This document shows positions 50,532 to 62,499 of a DNA stretch of 64,000 nucleotides, piece by piece. Where the stretch lies: the NCBI RefSeq assembly GCF_018691265.1, contig NW_024881322.1, positions 186,001-250,000 of the forward strand. The letters are read 5' to 3'. The DNA comes from Tyto alba. Its lineage: Eukaryota; Chordata; Aves; Strigiformes; Tytonidae. Made by a program: the position numbers and the translations under genes. The notes beneath the pieces are model-generated. The model saw only the letters and a list, made by a program, of their open reading frames with translations. It did no database searches and was not told where the DNA came from. Each line of letters opens with the position of its first letter. The stretch's first letter is position 1.

Positions 50532-53500
50532 GAAGGAAGTCCTACAACTCTTAACTGGAGATAGACAAAAAGGGGTTTGCTCATTGAGGAGAAGACTTAA
50601 AATCCAGAGACCAGCCTGCAGAAAGAAATCTGACTGGCTCCACTGGCTCCACACCAAGACATCTACAGTAGATATAAACCCAGAAACTTCATATTGCCTC
50701 TTACTCACTCCAAGGTTTTTAAACGAAAACCTGTTCCATTTTCTCAGAGGCAATGACTGAATCTCCACTGAACAGCACCTCCTGCATTCATGGCACATTT
50801 ACAACTGAGCAAAGCACCGTTCAATGCTACAAATGCAAACAGTCGCACAAAGCAGCCTAACACTGGAGAACCCAGGCACTCCTAGGAAGAATCTGGGATT
50901 TGGGATGTTAGCCATTGCCAGCATTTTTCTTGCGAGGTTTAGCAGCCCACTAGAATATTTAACAGAGCCATACATTCTTTTTTAATGCTCTCTCATGAAG
51001 AGGGGTATTTTATACATAGTGCATTTTTGTATAGGAATATGATTTTAAGCTACTAAAGAAAAAACTCTAGTTGGGATTTGTGCATCACTGAAATTTCCAA
51101 TAGTTTGGATGTTGATCAACCTAGGTGCAGTGTCAAAAATCACATTTACAAGCTAAATAGCATCAAATAACCTGTATGCTTTTTTTGTTGTTACTGCACT
51201 GTAGGGAAAACTTCTGACATGCAGGTAAAACAATTTTGTTTTTTAATTATAAAACATTGAATCCCCAACATATTTAAAAATAATAAAATCAGATGGAAAG
51301 AACTCGCACTGATTTAATTTAAAAAAAAAAAAAAAAGATGAATATGCGGGTGAATGCCTTTCCATAATTCTTTGGCAGCGGTAATCACAGCTCTCCAGGT
51401 TTTTGATCTGAAACTCTGATTTTATTTGAGTCCCAGACATAACATTTGGTAGCTGCACACAGGAATGATCACAAGTGAAGCTCCTCTCTACAGTGATTGT
51501 CAGTTCCCTATTTCAGATGGTTTGGATGAAGATGAGATTCCCAACTGAAATAATTTGACTTTGCAAAGGAAAAAACCTGACAAGCAGTCTGATCCTGAAT
51601 CATAGCCTGATCCTGTTCCCATTTAACTCAAGAGAACTTCTACCCACTGCTTATATTCTTCCACGGAAAAGCAGAGATAGCTCAAGGCAGCAGGCATGGT
51701 AGGCAGCAGCCTAGAGCAGAAAGCTGCCTACACCACCCAGGAGAAGATGGAGCGTGGTGCTCGTTTGCAACTCCACAGCCCTTTCCAGTACACCGTCTCA
51801 CAACTCATAGGCACTGACTGAGACCAAGGGCTTCAGCTGAAATTTTACCAGGCTATGAGTTCACATCGTTTACAAGTCTCAGCTGCTCTGGAACTGGATA
51901 GCTGATTTCTGAAATATTCTTCCATCTTACAAATTTGTATTACCACGTATTTTACCTCCTGAAGAAATTTATGCTTCTGCGTATTCACCAAATAAACCCT
52001 CACTTGATGCCGGGGAATAATTTTTCTCTCCATATTCTTTCACAGCTGATGGATATTTTGTTTTGCTTTGTTCTGTTTTTTTTAAATCCATGTAAAACAA
52101 CTCCAGGCTGATTTCAGTTCCACACTGCACAGATTTCTCCCAGAAGAGACTGACATCTTTCTTTCTGTGGTTTCAGGGAATATTTAAATATTTTATAATA
52201 AAAAGAAGAACGGCTTCAGCAGGGGTACTGAGAGACCCCCACTGTGGCCAGTGCTACCTACCTAGCAAGGAGACGCAGAGCCGGAGATCAAATCAAAGAT
52301 GAGAGACAGGAATAGGAAAGCCTCAGCGCTGCAAACCCAATCTGTTGTGCACAGGGCATTCCCTCCTGCTTTCGGGAGACAGGGATGGATCTGACTTGCC
52401 TGGCTCCAGAAGTGTGCGCTGCCAGCCCAAACTCACCAGCTTAGGGGTGGGACTTCGCTTCCACTCCTCTCCAAGGCATCTCGCACTATGGGCAGCTGGA
52501 GCGGGTTCACGTATACGTGCCATAAGGAACCTTGAGAACTAAGCCTGAAAAAACCTTCAGGTGCCAAGAAATAGGTGTCGCAAAGCAAAACCTTCATTCA
52601 TTTACCCACAAAGGACTCCTGTACAGTACTTAGCATTTTGATCTCCAAAACAAAGTCACTGGTCCCTCAAGCGTGCAGGTGCTCAGCTCCTTCAGGGAAC
52701 ATAGGAGAAAGCCCATATTCAGTTTGTCAGTCTTCTTTCATGCCCCCCTTCATATAGACTTATAAGGTTTCATCCTTCTGGTTTTCCTTAAGAGTCAGGA
52801 AATATAAAGAAATCAGTGGGTGTTTTTAAGCACTTTAGTTGCCAAAGTATGACTTGAATGATTATAATATGTGATTCAACTCAAATGAGTTTCTCTGTGT
52901 CCTCACCATTTCAAGATTACCCAGAAGATTACACTCCTTACAGCTGTTTGTATCGCCAAATCAGAAACTTCAAATGAAAATCTGGTATCTGCAAATTCTC
53001 AGACAGAAACCATAGCAAGTGTCATTAGCTTTCCAAACAATAGCATGTAGAAAAGAATTTCACCAATACGGGGGGAAAACTTATCAGGAATCCACTGATC
53101 AGAAGACATTGGAATTACTATAATTTAATTTTTTGTGATGATAATTTCTTGTTAAAAAACAAGGGGGATGTTAAAGATGTCATAAAAGTACTGTCAGGGA
53201 CTTTAACTAAGAAAAAGTATCCTTGCATGTTGCCAGGAGAACCAGGAATGTTTTTAGAGTGGAGCATATTCTGATCCGTTTTCCCCACGGGAAATTTTAC
53301 CCAAAATAAAGTCAATGGCAGATTCCCTCTTTAGGGCTTCAGTCTTTGAGCAATGGTCAGTCCACAACCACTTACATGAATTCTAACTTGCAAACATAAA
53401 CCTGAAGTTTTTGCCTATTTCTGTAGCTGGTTGCAAAGGATTTTCCATTTCAGAATAATGCTACATCACTGAGTATGTGCTAACTCTCGCACTCCTCTAT

Positions 53501-55609
53501 ATTGCTATTACAAGTCAGTCTGCTGGTAAGGAAATCTGGGTTCGTTAATCTTGCCAATACTCTGCACTGTGTCATGCGCTGCTCATTAGGAACCACGGGC
53601 AACCAGACTGTCTCAGCTGATCAGTTATAAAAGTCACAGGAGCCTTTCCCATCTCACTGGTAATAAAGACACGAAGTCTGCCACTATCACAATTCTCTTT
53701 AGTAGAAGAAAAGCAGCAAGTGCCAATTAAATAAGGTGCCACGGTAGGCTGTACAGCAAACAGCATTCAGAATGAACGTTGGAGTGTGAAGGACGGAAAG
53801 CTTGCTTCCTCTTTCCAAGAAACATAGCAGAAAGTTAAACAGCAAATAACCTCTCTGATATAGTGCAATCTGCGTGTATTTTCCCAATTTGTGCATAGCC
53901 TTGAAACATCCTTAAGCCTTGCGTTAAGAACTTAATTGCAGCTTTCAACGGGTCTTTAGCATTTTGACAAGTCTGAAGTTCATTCTTTCAATGCAGGCAT
54001 CAGCTCCAGTTCAGCAGTGGATTTACTCTGTCCATCCATACAGACACACTAGCGGGGTGGGTACTGCTGTAATTCATGAGCAGGGTTTGCAGTAAGTGCA
54101 GGTGAAGAAGCACTGCAGGGCAGACAAGGTTGAAAGGGTTTTCATCTTACAGGGCTTTATATAAACTCTGGTATACTAGAGGTTGCCTGTTGGGACTACT
54201 ACAGCATGTCTTGCATGAGAAAAGGTAAACACCTCACTAGGTGGGACTAAGAGAGATTTGCTAGCTGGTGCACGTGCCTTGTAAATCCAGGCCCATGTAT
54301 GCTAGCTTCAAATGCCACACCTACCCTAAGCAACCTCTTCTGTTGCTCATCTCTCCCTTTAATTAGAGTCTTTTTCCCAGTACAGAGCTCTCTTACTGTA
54401 AGTTCAACTCCCAGTGTCCTGCAATATGCACAAGCGATGCTGGCTTTCCCTCTTCCCCACAGCTAACTTCTTTACATTTCATGAGAACTATTATCATGGT
54501 CTTCCCAATCATCTTTTTGCAAAGCTAAGCAGCCGTGCTTCACTAAACCCATAAACTGAACTCAGGCTTCCTACGCTTTTGATACTTCTTGTTACTCTCG
54601 TCTAGACTCTCTCCTGTTGCTCGTTATCTCTCCTTCAATCCAAAACTGGAGCGGGTACGCCACCTGGGACCTCAGCAGGACAACGGAGTTACATACATAT
54701 TTTTCGGTCATCACTTAGGGCAACCTACACAATAACTATTCCAGGCTATTTCCTCTGCAGCAAGTCTGCCTGAAGTTTAAATTAAGCTATGTAGAGACCA
54801 CACTGAAAGAGGAATAGAAGTGTCCCGTTTTGTAGCTCACCCGGGGTAGCTACTCAGTCTCAAATTTTTAGCTGACATTTTTCCAAATTAATGTTGTCAG
54901 TATGTGCACATACACAAGCGTATGCGTTCCCGCATTTCAGACCTGATGTCTGGATCTATCCTGCATAAGACGGTTAAACTTTCAACAGTTCTGCATGTTA
55001 GTGACAGCTACCAAAGACAGAAGGAGAATGTCTGTCAAAATTTCTGAAAATAAAACTTAGCTTTGCAAGACCATCTTTTTCAGCTATCTGGAAGCTATCT
55101 AGATTTATTTTTATTATTGTAATGAACAATTTTATTATTGTAAAGGATTAGATGTCATTATTTTTCATCTAAGAATATATTTAAATGATGTATTAAATGT
55201 TATTTTATGGGACTAATCAACACCAATTTTCATTCACAGTGCAGAAAAGGTCAGTATGCAAATCCAATATGCTAAAAATGGATCCGCTCTGAGTAATGCC
55301 CAATCAAGTTAATGAAACTACATCCTGAAGACAAAGTTTAGCTTTTTGTTTTACCTCTGATATTTTGAATCTGTTCTACAGCCTAACGCTTGATTCAAAA
55401 TGTCAGGGAGAAAAATAAGAAATTAAGTAATGCAGAAATAACATTTTCTTTCATTATGCACAATCTATTTATACCGTGGCAATCTCTGCATTACTTTTTC
55501 CATGAAAAAAACATAGTGATTATCAAAGTTTATTCTGCTTTTCTTCAACTTCAATCTTATTCTGTTTAAATTGGAGTATATAGTAAATTGTAAAATTACT
55601 TATTGCTTT

Positions 55610-55627
55610 TATATATATATATATATA
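55610..55627. repeat. (TA)9 microsatellite
   Basis: Pure TA repeat flanked by T-rich and A-rich sequence. Confidence 0.95.
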
Positions 55628-56984
55628 AAATGAACATTAGAACATTAGCATAACCTATCCTTTTTTTTTTATCGGAAGCAATAATAATCTTTTAAGCTAT
55701 TTGAATGCAACTACATAATTCTGAAGACCAGTCTGGTCTGTATGACCTCAAACGTTTTGTAGGTGACAAAGAATTTTGCAAATTGTTTTTTGTTAGAAAT
55801 TAAGAACTTTTAACATCATATAAAACCATAAGCAAAATGATCCAAACACCAACGACCTCATGAACACAAGATTAGAATATTTTTCTTCTATTAAATATCT
55901 GAAGTCTTCAGACGGATGGGGAGAGGAAAGTGGAAATCATTAAGTGCAGTACGCGTACCACACTTAATGTGCAAGTTTGTAACTAAGAGAACAACTGGAA
56001 TATATACAAAATAAGTAACAGTTCTAGTACCTGCAAAGTACTTATGGCGAACAGGTTAATTTTACATATTTATGGGCATGGTACTGGTGCTTAATAGCTA
56101 CAGGCACAAGTTTTGCCAAGTAAAATTGCTCAGCAATAAACACAAGATTTGATAGGGATAACAGTTGTATGCACATACATCTGAATACACCCATTCAAAA
56201 AGTCCTTTGAGATTAACACATCCTGGAATAAAGCATAATGGAAGACAGGCATGGTACATAACTTTCCCCAGCTGAACTATCCTTATTTATTAAGGAGGGC
56301 TTCTGTTCAGCATAAAGCTACCCACATTTGTAATTCTTCCCAGCACGGGATTTCATACAGATAGGGCTTTACTCATTTTATTTTTCACATGCGCTCTTCA
56401 TATTTTTCTTTCTTAATTACCAGTAGGATTAACTGCTAGATCCTTCCATCAGTGTTACAATATTGATAGGCATGAATACTGGAAAACCAGAAAGGATTAA
56501 CATTCAGAGTCTATCTTCATTTGTTCCTCAGTATTACAGAGCTTCTAGATCATGTCAGAAGAGATGCATATAAGGGTGGAAAATATGTGCTCTGACACTA
56601 CAGACATGAAAATTTCACAGGTCAGAACAAAGATAGCATCACTTGGATGCAGTCCTATGTAGAGTGAAACATGGAGAATAAGGCATTTTTCTCTGACTGC
56701 TTCCTAAAAGTTCCCAATGTTTGGCTTTGACATCCGATGGGCATTCAGCTGTTATCTTTATAAAAGCATCTATTAAACACTAGCACTTTCTTCTTAAGTG
56801 GTCACAAGTCCACTATGATTGCAGTTCTTCTCCTTTTAAAAATACTAACATTTACTGTCACTGAATTTCCTCTGCTATCTGATTACACAGTTACACTTAA
56901 TACTGTCAGATTCTACAACACTTCTCAGTTGACTCTAGCACTGTTAGCAGGCTTTATTACTTCAATTTTAACCCCCTTTTCCAT

Positions 56985-57320
56985 ATGTTGAACCACCCAG
57001 ATGCTTGGACTGATGCCTGTGGGACTCCGTTGGTGACTTCCCTTCATTGTAAAACTTGACCATTCACTCCCCGTTGCTTCCTAACTTTTAACCTGCTATT
57101 AATTCATGACAGGAGTTTCCCTTTCGTTGCATGGCAGCTTTAATTCTTTATAAGCCTTCAGGAAAGAACCCTATTGAAAACTTTTTGAAAGCCAAGTAGA
57201 TTATAACTGGATCACGTTTTTGCCCCAAATCACTGCCTCCCTTGGAGAACTGGGCAGACTTGTGAATTTTGACCTCTCCCTGTTAAAGCCAGGCTGCTTA
57301 GCCTGCACAATGAACAACAC
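56985..57320 (-). mobile_element. Ancient CR1/L3-type LINE relic (reverse-complement)
   Basis: Plus-strand phrases CCTGTGGGACTCCGTTGGTG, AAAACTTGACCATTCACTCC, a CCTGCTATTAATTCATGA stretch, then GAAAACTTTTTGAAAGCCAA and TAGATTATAACTGGATCACG match the pattern of an old CR1/L3-type LINE reverse-transcriptase region seen antisense. It is far more diverged than the CR1 at 2.7 kb, implying a much older insertion. Edges are approximate. Confidence 0.6.
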
Positions 57321-57474
57321 AATCCTAAATTATAACTGACTCCCTGTTCTGATTCATTCCATGCTGCAGTGCTAAACTCTAGCTGTGGCTTGATAGCACT
57401 CATCATCCTGGTCAGTTCTTGATGCACATGTGACAGAATTTGGCTGTCAGAAAACGAACGGTTATGCATTACAG

Positions 57475-57490
57475 AAAAAAAAAAAAAAAC
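57475..57490. repeat. A-rich homopolymer near LINE relic
   Basis: A run of about 16 A residues. A link to the relic just before it is not clear. Confidence 0.8.
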
Positions 57491-57981
57491 TGTACAAGAC
57501 CATTATTTCCCATATCCATTTTTTCTTTCCTTCTTTCTCCAATGCAATAAAAATGAATGGAGGTGTGGGAGAGAGGAGAAAACTCTAAGAAAGTTACCTT
57601 TTCCATTTTGAGAGTTCACTGCAAAGGAAACCAACAAGCCTAATACCAATGGAGTAGCCCAAATTGAGGGTTTCCAAGCTCATAGGTGACTTCAAAGCTT
57701 CAGGGGACAGAGGAGGCAGACATTTCCCATGCAATTTCCTAAGGTTTATTTAAAGAAGGTTTACAGGAGTGGCAAATCCACTCCACCATCTCCTCCTCTG
57801 CCCTGTACCTTCTGCCTGTTGGATGGCTTTCACCCAGCTCGAAAGGGATACCAAAGTGTGAAAAACCTGCGGAGTCCGGGAAGCGCCATGGCAAGGCAGG
57901 GGCTGGATTCGGGGCAAGAGAGGCAGTGGTGCCTCCCCCGAGCGGGAAGCCGGGAGGAGTGGAGCACTCCTCGGCAGCGGC

Positions 57982-58294
57982 GAGGAGGAGGAGGAGGACG
58001 AGGAGGACGAGGACGAGGATGAGGACGAGGAGGAGGAGGAGGAGGAGGAGGAGGAGGAGGAGGAGGAGGAAGAGGAGGACGAGGAGGAGGAAGAGGAAGA
58101 GGAAGAGGAAGAGGAAGAGGAAGAGGAAGAGGAAGAGGAAGAGGAAGACGAGGACGAGGACGACGAGGACGAGGAGGAAGAGGAGGAGGACAAGGAGGAG
58201 GAGGACGAGGACGAGGAGGAAGAGGAGGAGGACAAGGAGAAGGACGAGGAGGAGGAGGATGACGAGGAGGAGGATGAGGAGGACGAGGAGGAGA
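57982..58294. repeat. GAG/GAC triplet array, 313 bp
   Basis: An almost purely GAG, GAC, GAA, GAT and AAG triplet array on the plus strand, with an internal block of alternating GAG/GAA (58089-58147) and two near-identical copies of a GAGGACAAGGAG-type unit (58187 and 58229). It is strongly purine-rich. Read in one plus frame it is a Glu/Asp run, in others Arg/Gly-type, and on the minus strand Ser- or Pro-rich. The acidic frame stays open from about 57862 to a stop near 58350 but has no ATG. I regard it as a microsatellite unless transcript data show an exon. Confidence 0.9.
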
Positions 58295-58349
58295 CTGCAG
58301 CAGCACCCAGCCTGGGGTCACCCGCAGCACAGCGAGGAGGGAACGGGGT

Positions 58350-61300
58350 GTAGTGCTCTGTTCGGTGGGTTTGTGCATAGTTTCTCCCCACACCTGACAA
58401 ACATCCTTCCTACTGATGTTGTCTCTGTTGCTGATGTCTCATTAGTCAAAGTTTCAAGAGAACCCGGTTTGGGGAACCAGGGGCATGCACCCCCTGGACC
58501 TGCAGCCCCTCAGAGCAGCTGAAACGTCAGTGGAGCCGGGGACCCCAGGATGTCCAGGCACAGCCGAGGGGTGCAGGGCCACTGGCTCCCGGCAGCCGGG
58601 GAGCACGTCCTACCCACTGCCAACAGCAGGCACCTCACCACAGAGCCGTCTGTCAGGAGTGAAAACAGGGTCATTGGGGAGCTCTCCCATGGGTCTAGCA
58701 CAGCCTTATCTAACCCAAGAGGTTTTGAATTGAACTTTTCATTCAGAAAACTGTAGTTTTCCACTTAAAATTTCATTGTGATGCTCCGCTAACAGCTCCA
58801 ACGTATTTCACTTCACGCTCTCGCACAGCAATAAAGCGCTTTTGTCACAGTGTGACACCAGAGCAGTAGGTATAGGCTGATGATTTAATACCGTGCTTTT
58901 ACTGTCATGTCTAAAGAATTTTGGCTGGCTGGTAAAGCAGATATCAGACAAAGGCCAAAGTACAGTTATTCACACCCTGTTTTATGGTTCGGTTTTTCTC
59001 ATGTTATGACATGAGATGCAAGAAACATGGCACAAAGGGTTTTATCTGCTAGAACAGAGAAATGCAGCATTCCTAACACAGAAGAAAAATCCACGGTGAT
59101 ATTCCCATAAGTATTACAGCATTTATCTTTTGAGATACTTATAACTATTTGAATATATTCATAGATACAGATATATGTATAGACACACAGAGAAAAAAAC
59201 CTTATGTTTAATTCTAGGTAACACTTGCAACATACAATATGCAACTAGGATGTCCTTTTAAAAGTGATTGTATTGTTACAGATTCGTGTTTCTCCAAACA
59301 AATTATAAACAAATCAGCAAGTGCTTGCTAGAAGGGGTATTTTTTCCTGGATTTATGATTATAATTTTACAAAATAATTCTAATGGGTCACTCTTGGTAA
59401 AAATACTTGAAAGCAGGAATATAAGAGCCACAGTCACCTTTCCTAAAGATGTTTTCCAAGCAAAATCCAGGTTCCAGGTCCCTGGATTCTAATGCTGGCA
59501 GCCAGTTACTTTTCCTGTAACAGTCTGAACAAGATCCCAAATTTGAAAAAATAACAAGCTCTAAGAATATTCAGGTCTATAAATGCACGTTCCACCAGAA
59601 CTTTCACTCTAAAGTAACCTTCTTCAATTGTATATACATTTTTCAAGAAAGTGAAGGCAAGGTCTGAGCAAGTCGAAGAGCAAAATTGGAAGTGGGAGGA
59701 GGGAAAAGCTCCACAAATTAAACTATTATACACTGCAGAATTTGGCATAGACCCACAAATAGGTAGGTCAGAAAACAAAAACACATGAAAGAGTTGAAAA
59801 GTGAAACAATGTAGGTTTTAAGAGCCAAGATTAATCATCTCTCTTTCCTTTGAAAAAGAGCATTCCAAAAAAGCATCACCAAAATGCAAGTAAGACGCCA
59901 CAATAAAAAGATGTATTATGTACCAACAAATACTTAGTGTTTGAAGAGACATCACAAAAACTGCACCACAGCCTTGAAAAAGATATTTAATCCTACAGAC
60001 AATCCTTATTTTAACTGGGTACAAAGAAAAGTGGCTTAGATGTCACTTTCTCTATGTTCAGTTCACAAAAATAGGTATTTGCCTTTTTTTTTTTTTCTGC
60101 TAGTAAAAAATCCAGAAGAAATGGGGATTTGCTCTCTTTGTACATCAATGTATATCTTTGCTATGTTAACCTAAAAGAATTTTTCATCCTGTATCTTTGA
60201 GCTTCACAAATAGCTATCAGAGACAAATATCACAGATAAAAAACAAACCTGGTTCAGAAAGAGCAGAGAGTTAACTTTTCACTTTCCAAATCACAAAATA
60301 TTAAATACTGAAACATTCTCTGAAATGCTAACATTTAATTCTTTAAATAGCATCCTCAGAGGCTTCACAACTCTCACTTAATTTGAGGGTAATAGGTTAC
60401 AGCAACTTTTATTGCTGCACTGGACCTAATACTTTTTTTGTGTGCTTTTGTTATGCCAAATTTGCCTAAGTGCATATGAATAAGTTGGGGGGGGAGTGGG
60501 TTGTTTGGTTTTGTTTTTGTTTTTAAGAATGTGTATACATTTAAATGAATGCTTCTGCTTTCTGCTTTGGTTTTCAACGAGCAGCATTTCTGACCATGCG
60601 GCGTCTTGCTATTGTTCCTGTCCGTACCCACCACATCTGCTCCACAGAACTTCCCCAATTTATTTTTTTTTTCCCCATAAATCACATTGTATTCTGTATG
60701 CAAACCTTACACAGAACTGAAAAGAATTTAATGAAAAGTCCTCAACAGCCCATCACCGAGCCCTGCTCCGCGTGTGAGAAGGTGGCAGTGATCTGACGCT
60801 GGCCGGGCTCTGTGTTTGCCTCCCCCTGCCTTGTGCTGGCAGAGGAGAGCCCACCAGAAAACTGCTGGCTTCTCTCTTCCAAAAAGCTCTCTAAATGCCA
60901 CATCTTGAAAAGCACGAAGAGGAAACATACATTTAGAAACTGTTCCACTGGCTGCAGCATAGCTTGCAAAGCAGCAACGGAGAAAAAGAAAAGAGGACTC
61001 ACCAAGAGACATCCTGACGTAGGGAGAACAGTTTGGGTAGCAACCCTCAACAGTCTGGAAGTTAATACTCTGCTTCTCCCCTCTTTTCCTTTCTCAGTCC
61101 CCCCCACTCCTAATTTCCCCATTTAAGGGAGAAAATAACAAGGCAGAAGACGCCAAGAGACTTTCATGACATAAACAATAAGGCCTTCCTGTGCCAACAT
61201 TTCCTTTAAAAATACTTGCCAATAAAACTCCTGGAGGCCAGCAAGAGAAAGAAATGCCGAAACAGCCATGACATGAACTTGGCATATTTTCTGACTCACT

Positions 61301-61880
61301 CACTTCCCTTGAGACAATCCCTCCAAGAGAATGCTGAAGGATAATGGGAAAAGAAAATTTCTTCCAGCGAGAAGGACTTCAGCTGCCCGTGCTATACAAG
61401 AAAACTGCCAATTAACTTTATTTCTGTTTACCTACAGCCTCGCTCACGCAGCCACCTCCGCTGCCATGTTTCCTGACTCACACACTCATGTTTGCACATT
61501 CATCTTGTAATCCTGATGTCTGAGAAAGGCAAGAAGACTTTAAAAAATAAAATAAATAAGTCCTGAGAATCTCTGACTCCAAATAATCTCTGAACAGGAG
61601 AGAGAGTGATCAGTAATTAATAAAGGGTAGCCAAACACTCGCCTGCTTCGTGTATTAAATCCAAATTTCCTTTTTCCTTATCCCTGCTATTTATACTTCA
61701 TTTATAATTTTTTAGTGCCAGACACACTAGTATATAAAACATTAAGGATACTCATCTATCCTGTGTATCTGTAATGACAGATTGTGAAGATTGTCTTGTC
61801 AATCCACCTCACTTTGAGTAATACAATGTTTTCAAAACTAGATGGCACGTTAGGAACCAGAAATCACAGTCTCTTTGGAG
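58350..61880. other. DNA without recognised genes
   Basis: GC-moderate to about 58.7 kb, then AT-rich. Open frames lack family resemblance and I saw no clear transposon. A G8 run lies at 60488-60495. Confidence 0.6.
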
Positions 61881-61889
61881 ATCGGCATC

Positions 61890-62480
61890 TCGCACGCACA
61901 AACACGCATCCACGCCCTCCCTGCCCGCCGGGATACGGCCGTCCCCTGCCCGGAGCCCCTCGCGGGCAGGAGCACGGGGGTTCAGCTGCCTCCTCTCCTC
62001 CGCGCCTCCACCGTGGCCGCCGGTGTGGGGCCCTCGGCGGGAGGCCGGGGCCCGGCTCCCGAGGGAGAGGATGGCAGGAGGAAGGCCAAGGCCGTGCTGA
62101 TGCCCGGGGCCAGGCGGCTGCTCCCCCGCCGCGGGGCCAAGCAGCTCCCGCCGGCCCGAGGGGCCCAGGCCCGGACCCCCGGCCAGGCTTTGCTGCAGGG
62201 CTGCCACGCTGCCGCCCTCCCGGCCCAGGCAGCAAAGCCCCATCCTGCTCGACGACGGAGCGAGCAGGAACGTCCGCTGGTTCGCAGGGGCTGCTCGGCT
62301 GCCGGCCTCAGCCTCGCGGAGCGGGGGCACCACCGCTTCCCTCCCCACGCACTCGCCCGGGGGGGCCGTGCAAGGGTCTGTCCGTCCTTCTGCACCAACC
62401 TCGCACCCCGCCACCGCGTCAGCTCGTGCTCACGCTTCGTTCCTGAGAAGGCAGCGACGCTGCCAAGTGCTCCCCGCTCG
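61890..62480. promoter_or_regulatory. Second CpG island, possible upstream promoter
   Basis: About 600 bp of GC-rich, CpG-dense DNA with sharp AT-rich flanks. It contains many GC boxes and overlapping Pro/Arg/Gly-rich open frames on both strands that look compositional. It lies about 27 kb upstream of the 34.4 kb island. Mammalian THRB uses several widely spaced 5' untranslated exons, so this could be an alternative THRB start or a different transcript. Orientation is not determined; the only minus-strand donor-like site I noticed (AAGC|GTGAGC near 62435) is weak. Confidence 0.6.
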
Positions 62481-62499
62481 GCTAAGGGCTGTTAGTGCT

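Larger units (their letters stand above)
49721..56980. other. AT-rich DNA without recognised genes
   Basis: An A28 tract at 50504-50531, an A-tract near 51.32 kb and a TA microsatellite at 55.61 kb. The region 55.0-56.8 kb is very AT-rich and apparently single copy. No exon was identified. Confidence 0.6.

Noticed and set aside
57750..58522. Long Ser-, Pro-, Arg- or Glu/Asp-rich open frames across the GAG array
   Set aside because: Every frame of a triplet repeat stays open. The acidic frame has no ATG and the Ser, Pro and Arg frames have no recognisable non-repeat domain or splice support.
61784..62495. Overlapping open frames of about 200 codons at the second CpG island
   Set aside because: Same compositional effect in all frames; no domain signature.
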